Origin: Zhihengliuella sp.
Lineage (GTDB): Bacteria > Actinomycetota > Actinomycetes > Actinomycetales > Micrococcaceae
Assembly: GCF_031178195.1 (NCBI RefSeq)
Contig: NZ_JAPSJL010000001.1
Location: 389,275-453,274 of the forward strand
DNA: 64,000 nt
Direction: 5' to 3'
Position numbers and translations under genes: made by a program. How positions within the stretch are numbered: position 1 is the first letter of the stretch; each line of letters begins with the position of its first letter. The notes beneath the pieces are model-generated. The model saw nothing but the letters and a program-made list of their open reading frames with translations. It was not told the origin of the DNA and did no database searches. Shown here in pieces: positions 59,989-64,000 of the stretch.

Positions 59989-61074
59989 TCAGGCGTTGGG
60001 CGCGGCCGCGGTCCCGGCGCCGCGTCGGCGCAGGGCTGGCCTGTCGACGCCCGCTGCGGCGGGGGCCGCCGGCTGCTCGGCACGGCCGAGCACGCGGAAG
60101 CCGGCGTCGGCGATCATCTCCAGGTCCGCCTCGGCGGCCTGCCCCTCGCTGGTCAGGTAGTCGCCGAGGAAGATCGAGTTCGCGACCTCGAGGGCGACCG
60201 ACTGCAGCGAGCGCAGGTGCAGTTCGCGGCCCCCGGCGATCCGGACCTCGCGGTCCGGGCAGGCCAGGCGCACCATCGCCAGGATCCGCAGGCACTTCAG
60301 CGGGGTCAGTTCCCAGGTCCCCTCCAGCGGCGTGCCCTCGAAGGGCATAAGGAAGTTGACGGGCACGGAGTCCGCGTCGAGGGCGCGCAGGGCGAACGCG
60401 GCCTCGACGAGCTGCTCGTCGCTCTCGCCCAGGCCGACGATCAGACCCGAGCACGGGGACAGGCCGGCGGCCTTGGACGCCTCGACGGTCGCGACGCGGT
60501 CGGCGTAGGTGTGCGTGGTGCAGATGTCCTCGTACTGGGACTCGGCGGTGTTGAGGTTGTGGTTGTACGCGTCGGCGCCGGCGGCCGCGAGCTTGCTCGC
60601 GTGCCGCTCCTTGAGCAGCCCCAGGCAGGCGCAGACCTCCACGCCGGGGTTCTCCTCCTTGACGCGCCCGATCATGTCGGCGACGCGGACCACGTCGCGG
60701 TCGGTGGGGCCGCGGCCGGAGGCCACGAGGCAGACGCGCGAGGCCCCGCCGCGCACGCCCAGGCCGGCCTGCGCGGCGGCGTCCTCCGTGGAGAGCCACT
60801 TGTACTTGAGGATCTGCGCCTCGGAGCCCAGCCGCTGGGAGCAGTAGGTGCAGTCCTCCGGGCAGAGCCCGGACTTGAGGTTCACGAGGTAGTTCACCTT
60901 GACGGTGTCGCCGAAGTGCCTCCGGCGCAGGCGGCCGGCCTCCGCGACGAGCGCGAGCGTCTGCGCGTCCGGCGTCGCGAGGACGGCGAGCGCCTCCTCC
61001 GCGGTCAGCGCGTGTCCCGCCTCGATGCGGTCCACGAGGCCCGCGGCCTCCGCCGCCTCGACCACTAGCTCCAT
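59989..61074 (-). CDS. bioB: Biotin synthase
   Basis: A 361-residue radical-SAM enzyme that inserts sulfur into dethiobiotin. The cluster ligands are Cys71, Cys75 and Cys78 (CPEDCTYC). [30 protein letters not shown] and [16 protein letters not shown] are BioB landmarks. The last 35 residues are a Pro/Ala tail. No bioA/F/D gene is nearby, so bioB is a lone gene; its operator palindrome lies 17 bp upstream of the start. Confidence 0.96.
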   Translation of the reverse strand: MELVVEAAEAAGLVDRIEAGHALTAEEALAVLATPDAQTLALVAEAGRLRRRHFGDTVKVNYLVNLKSGLCPEDCTYCSQRLGSEAQILKYKWLSTEDAAAQAGLGVRGGASRVCLVASGRGPTDRDVVRVADMIGRVKEENPGVEVCACLGLLKERHASKLAAAGADAYNHNLNTAESQYEDICTTHTYADRVATVEASKAAGLSPCSGLIVGLGESDEQLVEAAFALRALDADSVPVNFLMPFEGTPLEGTWELTPLKCLRILAMVRLACPDREVRIAGGRELHLRSLQSVALEVANSIFLGDYLTSEGQAAEADLEMIADAGFRVLGRAEQPAAPAAAGVDRPALRRRGAGTAAAPNA

Positions 61075-61090
61075 TGCCGTGCCCCTTCTC

Positions 61091-61105
61091 TTGAACAGTG
61101 TTCAA
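61091..61105 (-). promoter_or_regulatory. Palindromic bioB operator (BioQ-type)
   Basis: TTGAACAGTGTTCAA is a perfect 15-bp palindrome 17 bp before bioB. TGAAC-N3-GTTCA matches the motif known for BioQ, the TetR-type biotin regulator of corynebacteria and mycobacteria. Confidence 0.7.
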
Positions 61106-61218
61106 TTCGTGGGTTCACGGTACACCACGAGGGGGCCGGCGCAAGGCGCCGACCCCCTCGGTCCGGTCGTGTGACGGCTCGGGGACGTCCGTGGGCCCGC
61201 CCGGGACGGCCCTGGGCG

Positions 61219-62496
61219 TCAGGTGACCGCGTTGCGCCGCCGGTGCTCGGGCGCGTCCCAGGCGCGGGTGTCGAGGATGTCGCGCAGATGCTCGACGGCG
61301 TCCCACACGTCGGCGTAGGACGTGTAGAGCGGGGTGAAGCCGAAGCGCATGGCACCCGGCTCCCGGTAGTCGCCGATGACGCCGCGCTCGATCAGCGCAC
61401 TGACCACGGCGTAGGCCTCCGGGTGGGCGACGCTCACATGGCTGCCGCGCTCGACATGCGCCCGGGGCGTGATGATCTCCAGCCCATGGTCCGCGCAGCG
61501 CTCCTCGATCAGCTCCATGAAGAGGTCCGTCAGCGCGAGCGACTTGGTGCGCAGCACCGCCGGGTCCGCCTCGAGCGAGAGGTCGAGCCCGCATTCGAGC
61601 GTCGCCAGCGAGATGACCGGCTGGGTCCCGCACAGGAAGCGCCCGGCGCCCTCGTCGGGCTCGTAGCCGTCGGTCATCGCGAACGGCCGGGCGTGGGACC
61701 ACCAGCCGGACAGGGGCTGCCAGAAGCGGTTCTGGTGGCGCCGGTTCACCCAGATGAAGGCGGGTGAGCCGGGGCCGCCGTTGAGGTACTTGTAGGTGCA
61801 GCCGACCGCATAGTCGGCGTCGGCCGCGTTCAACGCCACGGGGACCGCGCCCGCCGCATGGGCGAGGTCCCAGATCACCAACGCCCCGGCGTCGTGGATC
61901 CGTGACGTCACGGACGCCATGTCCCACATGGCACCGGTGCGGTAGTTGACGTGGGAGAGGGAGACGACGGCGACGTCGTCGCCCAGGGCGTCCTCCAGGC
62001 TCAGCTCGTCGTCGATGAGCCGGACCTCGTAGCCGCCCTCGACCGAGTTGAGCAGGTCGGCCAGCCCCTCGGCGATGTAGATGTCGGTGGGGAAGTTGTC
62101 CCGCTCGGTGACGATCACGCGGCGGCCGGGCGCGTCCTGCTGCTGGATCCGCACGGCGGAGGCGAGGGCCTTGAAGAGGTTCAGGGTGGTGGTGTCGGTG
62201 ACGACGCACTCCCCATCGGCACCGCCGATGATCCGGGCGAGCTTGTCGCCGAGCCGGCGCGGCAGATCGAACCAGCCGGCGGTGTTCCACGAGCGGATCA
62301 GCCCCTGGGCCCACTCGAGCTCGACGACCTCGGCGGCACGGGCGGCGGCGCCGCGCGGGCTCGGCCCGAGGGAGTTGCCGTCCAGGTACACGACGCCGTC
62401 GGGCAGGACGAAGCGGGACCGGAACCCGGCGAGCGGGTCGACGGCGTCTCGGTCGAGGCAGCGCTGCCGGTCGCGGACGGTGGACGACGGGACCAT
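61219..62496 (-). CDS. kynU: Kynureninase
   Basis: A 425-residue PLP enzyme that cleaves kynurenine to anthranilate and alanine. [30 protein letters not shown] and [16 protein letters not shown] (PLP lysine in TYKYL) are diagnostic. [18 protein letters not shown] closes the protein. ATG 62496 gives the usual length; upstream in-frame sequence is in the divergent promoter. No kynA or kynB is visible in the window. Confidence 0.95.
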   Translation of the reverse strand: MVPSSTVRDRQRCLDRDAVDPLAGFRSRFVLPDGVVYLDGNSLGPSPRGAAARAAEVVELEWAQGLIRSWNTAGWFDLPRRLGDKLARIIGGADGECVVTDTTTLNLFKALASAVRIQQQDAPGRRVIVTERDNFPTDIYIAEGLADLLNSVEGGYEVRLIDDELSLEDALGDDVAVVSLSHVNYRTGAMWDMASVTSRIHDAGALVIWDLAHAAGAVPVALNAADADYAVGCTYKYLNGGPGSPAFIWVNRRHQNRFWQPLSGWWSHARPFAMTDGYEPDEGAGRFLCGTQPVISLATLECGLDLSLEADPAVLRTKSLALTDLFMELIEERCADHGLEIITPRAHVERGSHVSVAHPEAYAVVSALIERGVIGDYREPGAMRFGFTPLYTSYADVWDAVEHLRDILDTRAWDAPEHRRRNAVT

Positions 62497-62530
62497 GGGA
62501 ACCTCTCGGACGTGCTGGGGGCCTGGAAGG

Positions 62531-62558
62531 GCTCGGTAATCACCACCGAGCGTAGAAT
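62531..62558 (+). promoter_or_regulatory. Palindrome and -10 between kynU and lrp
   Basis: GCTCGGT-N7-ACCGAGC (62531-62551) is followed by TAGAAT (62553-62558), a good -10 for the lrp gene. The palindrome could be the Lrp-type operator for both divergent genes. Confidence 0.55.
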
Positions 62559-62616
62559 CGATGGCAAGTCGCGGCCAGTCCATCCGAAGATCTGCGCAGA
62601 GAAGGGGGGAAATACC

Positions 62617-63114
62617 ATGCTGAGTTCACGGAGCGTGGAGAACTACCATCCCCCGCGGAATCCGGTTCGACTCGACGAGACGGACCTGACGATCCTCCGC
62701 GAACTGGCCCGCGACGCCCGCCTGGCCAACAACGTCCTGGCCTCCCGCGCAGGCGTCGCCCCGTCGACCTGCCTCGGCCGGGTCCGGGCGCTGCAGGCGG
62801 CGGGCGTCATCCGCGGCTACCACGCCGACGTCGACCCGCAGGCGCTGGGGCTGCAGGTCCGCGCGATCATCTCCGTGGTCCTCCGGCCCGAGATGCGGGA
62901 CCGCATGCTGCCGGCAGCGCGGCAGCTGCGCCGCCGCCCCGAGGTCACCGACGTCTTCGTCCTGGGCGGGACGGTGGACCTGCACGTGCATGTCCTGTGC
63001 CCCACGGTCGAGGCCCTGCGCGACTTCATGGCCGCCCACCTGGGCGCCAATCCCGTCTTCGCGTCCACGCAGACGGCGCTGGTCTTCGAGCAGATCCGCG
63101 ACGACGACGATTGA
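62617..63114 (+). CDS. Lrp/AsnC-family regulator (KynR candidate)
   Basis: 165 residues: helix-turn-helix [41 protein letters not shown] in order, then the RAM effector domain. AAGGGGGG precedes ATG 62617. Divergent placement to kynU is the same as for kynR regulators, which activate kynureninase genes in response to kynurenine. That assignment is by context only. Confidence 0.82.
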   Translation: MLSSRSVENYHPPRNPVRLDETDLTILRELARDARLANNVLASRAGVAPSTCLGRVRALQAAGVIRGYHADVDPQALGLQVRAIISVVLRPEMRDRMLPAARQLRRRPEVTDVFVLGGTVDLHVHVLCPTVEALRDFMAAHLGANPVFASTQTALVFEQIRDDDD

Positions 63115-63118
63115 TCCC

Positions 63119-63124
63119 TAGACT
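63119..63124 (+). promoter_or_regulatory. -10 of the tetR gene (leaderless)
   Basis: TAGACT ends 6 bp before ATG 63131, overlapping the lrp stop region, so the message probably starts at the ATG. Confidence 0.5.
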
Positions 63125-63130
63125 GAGCGT

Positions 63131-63712
63131 ATGGCGCTGACTCAGGAGACTGTGGTGGAGACGGCCGTCGGGCTCCTGCGCCGGTTCGGACTGGGGGACT
63201 TGTCGATGCGTCGGCTCGCCCGCGAGCTGGAGGTCCAGGTCGGCGCCCTCTACTGGCACGTCAAGAACAAGCAGGAGCTGCTCGTCGAGGTGGCGGCCGC
63301 CATTCTCGGCGCCCCCGCCCTCGCGGCCGGGCCGGACGGACCGGAGCGGTCGGCTGGAGGGAGCCCGTCGGACGGGTCGGGCGATCGGCTCGACGCGCGC
63401 GGGAGGATCCTCCACCTCGCGGCGACGCTGCACACGACCTTGCTGCCGGTGCCGGACAGCCCCGAGGTCGTCAACGTCGCGCGAGTGCTCGCTCCCGGAC
63501 GGCTCGAGCCGCTGACGCGGCTGACCGAACTCCTCGAGACCGCCGGCCTCGACCGCGCCGGCGCCGTCAGCGCCCAGGCGATGATCGTCAACCACGTGCT
63601 CGGGTCGGTCGCCGAGGCGCAGAACCGGGCCGACTTCGACGTGCCCGGCAGCGACGCACCCGACTTCCGGTGGGCGCTCGAACGAGCCCTCGACGGGCTG
63701 CTGCACCCTTGA
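63131..63712 (+). CDS. TetR-family regulator (BioQ candidate)
   Basis: 193 residues. Helix-turn-helix at LSMRRLARELEVQVGALYWHVKNKQELL (residues about 24-51), then an all-helical ligand domain with a Gly/Ser/Asp-rich loop near 72-90. LYWHV in the recognition helix is common to BioQ and to TetR proper. It lies 2 kb from bioB and its TGAAC-type palindrome. There is no TGAAC site before this gene itself. BioQ function is plausible, not shown. Confidence 0.8.
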   Translation: MALTQETVVETAVGLLRRFGLGDLSMRRLARELEVQVGALYWHVKNKQELLVEVAAAILGAPALAAGPDGPERSAGGSPSDGSGDRLDARGRILHLAATLHTTLLPVPDSPEVVNVARVLAPGRLEPLTRLTELLETAGLDRAGAVSAQAMIVNHVLGSVAEAQNRADFDVPGSDAPDFRWALERALDGLLHP

Positions 63713-63718
63713 CGACGA

Positions 63719-63754
63719 CGGCCGGCCGGGACGCGTCGTCGTCCCGGCCGGCCG
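63719..63754. terminator. Bidirectional terminator hairpin
   Basis: A perfect 15-bp stem (CGGCCGGCCGGGACG with its complement, 63719-63733 and 63740-63754) and 6-nt loop between convergent tetR and fdhA. Confidence 0.75.
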
Positions 63755-63791
63755 CTGGCGGCATCGCCGTGCGATGCCTGCCCCACCGACG

Positions 63792-64000
63792 CTAGTTGCG
63801 CGTGATCATGCCGTGCGGGTCCAGCACGAACTTCTGCGCGGCGCCCTCGTCGAACGCGGCGTAGCCCTGGGGCGCGTCGTCGAGGGAGATCGGCGTGGCG
63901 TTGACGTTCTTCGCGATGCTCACCTTGTCCGAGAGGATGGCCTGCATCAGGCCGCGGTGGTACTTCATGACCGGGCACTGGCCGGTGACGAAGGTGTGGG
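63792..64000 (-). CDS. fdhA: Glutathione-independent formaldehyde dehydrogenase, C-terminus
   Basis: The last 69 codons of a gene entering from the right edge, ending at TAG (63792-63794). The translated piece, HTFVTGQCPVMKYHRGLMQA then ISLDDAPQGYAAFDEGAAQK and FVLDPHGMITRN, matches the end of zinc-dependent FdhA. The enzyme oxidises formaldehyde with tightly bound NAD. Upstream context is outside the window. It could help clear formaldehyde made by C1-sulfur monooxygenases, but no link is shown. Confidence 0.85.
   Translation of the reverse strand, partial: HTFVTGQCPVMKYHRGLMQAILSDKVSIAKNVNATPISLDDAPQGYAAFDEGAAQKFVLDPHGMITRN

Overview
The window is about 70% G+C. It reads as chromosomal sequence of a free-living actinobacterium, most likely order Micrococcales. 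The reasons are dense overlapping operons, GTG starts, promoters with only a recognisable -10 next to the start codon, a mycobacterial-type Pol-PE-ligase LigD with Ku, and S-box riboswitches on sulfur genes. Genus cannot be fixed from the sequence. I see no rRNA, tRNA, CRISPR array, phage or insertion sequence. The two end genes are cut by the window edges: a JetC-like SMC ATPase on the left and formaldehyde dehydrogenase fdhA on the right.

Layout. (1) 1-2672: C-terminal part of a COG4913/JetC-like ATPase. (2) 2810-12795: a LacI-controlled fructan operon with a lipoprotein, two permeases and two ATPases of the oligopeptide-transporter family, a cytoplasmic GH32 fructosidase and a Tat-exported GH32 levanase-like enzyme. 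(3) 13039-15384: an alpha/beta hydrolase and a SorC-type regulator. (4) 15480-22822: a divergent fructoselysine (Amadori product) locus, with frlB-frlD-lacI leftward and a sugar ABC importer plus frlC rightward, and two matching LacI-type operators between. (5) 22860-29094: LigD facing away from Ku, topoisomerase IB and a PQQ-type sugar dehydrogenase. (6) 29191-30753: a mannitol dehydrogenase whose promoter carries the motif seen at the SorC gene.

(7) 31670-54437: a sulfur region with four S-box (SAM) riboswitches. They precede metN-metI-LLM monooxygenase-flavin monooxygenase-metQ, a second DszC/SfnB-like monooxygenase, an acetyl-CoA synthetase, and sfnG-metY-CoA-binding protein. Together these would import organosulfur compounds, release sulfite or sulfide by flavin monooxygenases, and fix sulfide onto O-acetylhomoserine; the synthetase could recapture the acetate. 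Embedded in the region are an AmiS/UreI channel flanked by two paralogous membrane proteins, an ArsR-type regulator with a palindrome, a DNA alkylation-repair operon (sigma factor-MGMT-AlkB-AlkA), a LapA-like protein, a phosphatase and an AlkX-like glycosylase.

(8) 54594-64000: an ECF sigma/anti-sigma-like pair, a nitrilase-family enzyme, a GNAT enzyme, purA, an SDR, bioB with a perfect palindromic operator, kynU divergent from an Lrp regulator, a TetR regulator (BioQ candidate) and fdhA. Two hairpins with an identical 17-nt loop containing six cytosines (49092-49133 plus strand, 55996-56041 minus strand) look like members of a small RNA family similar to 6C.
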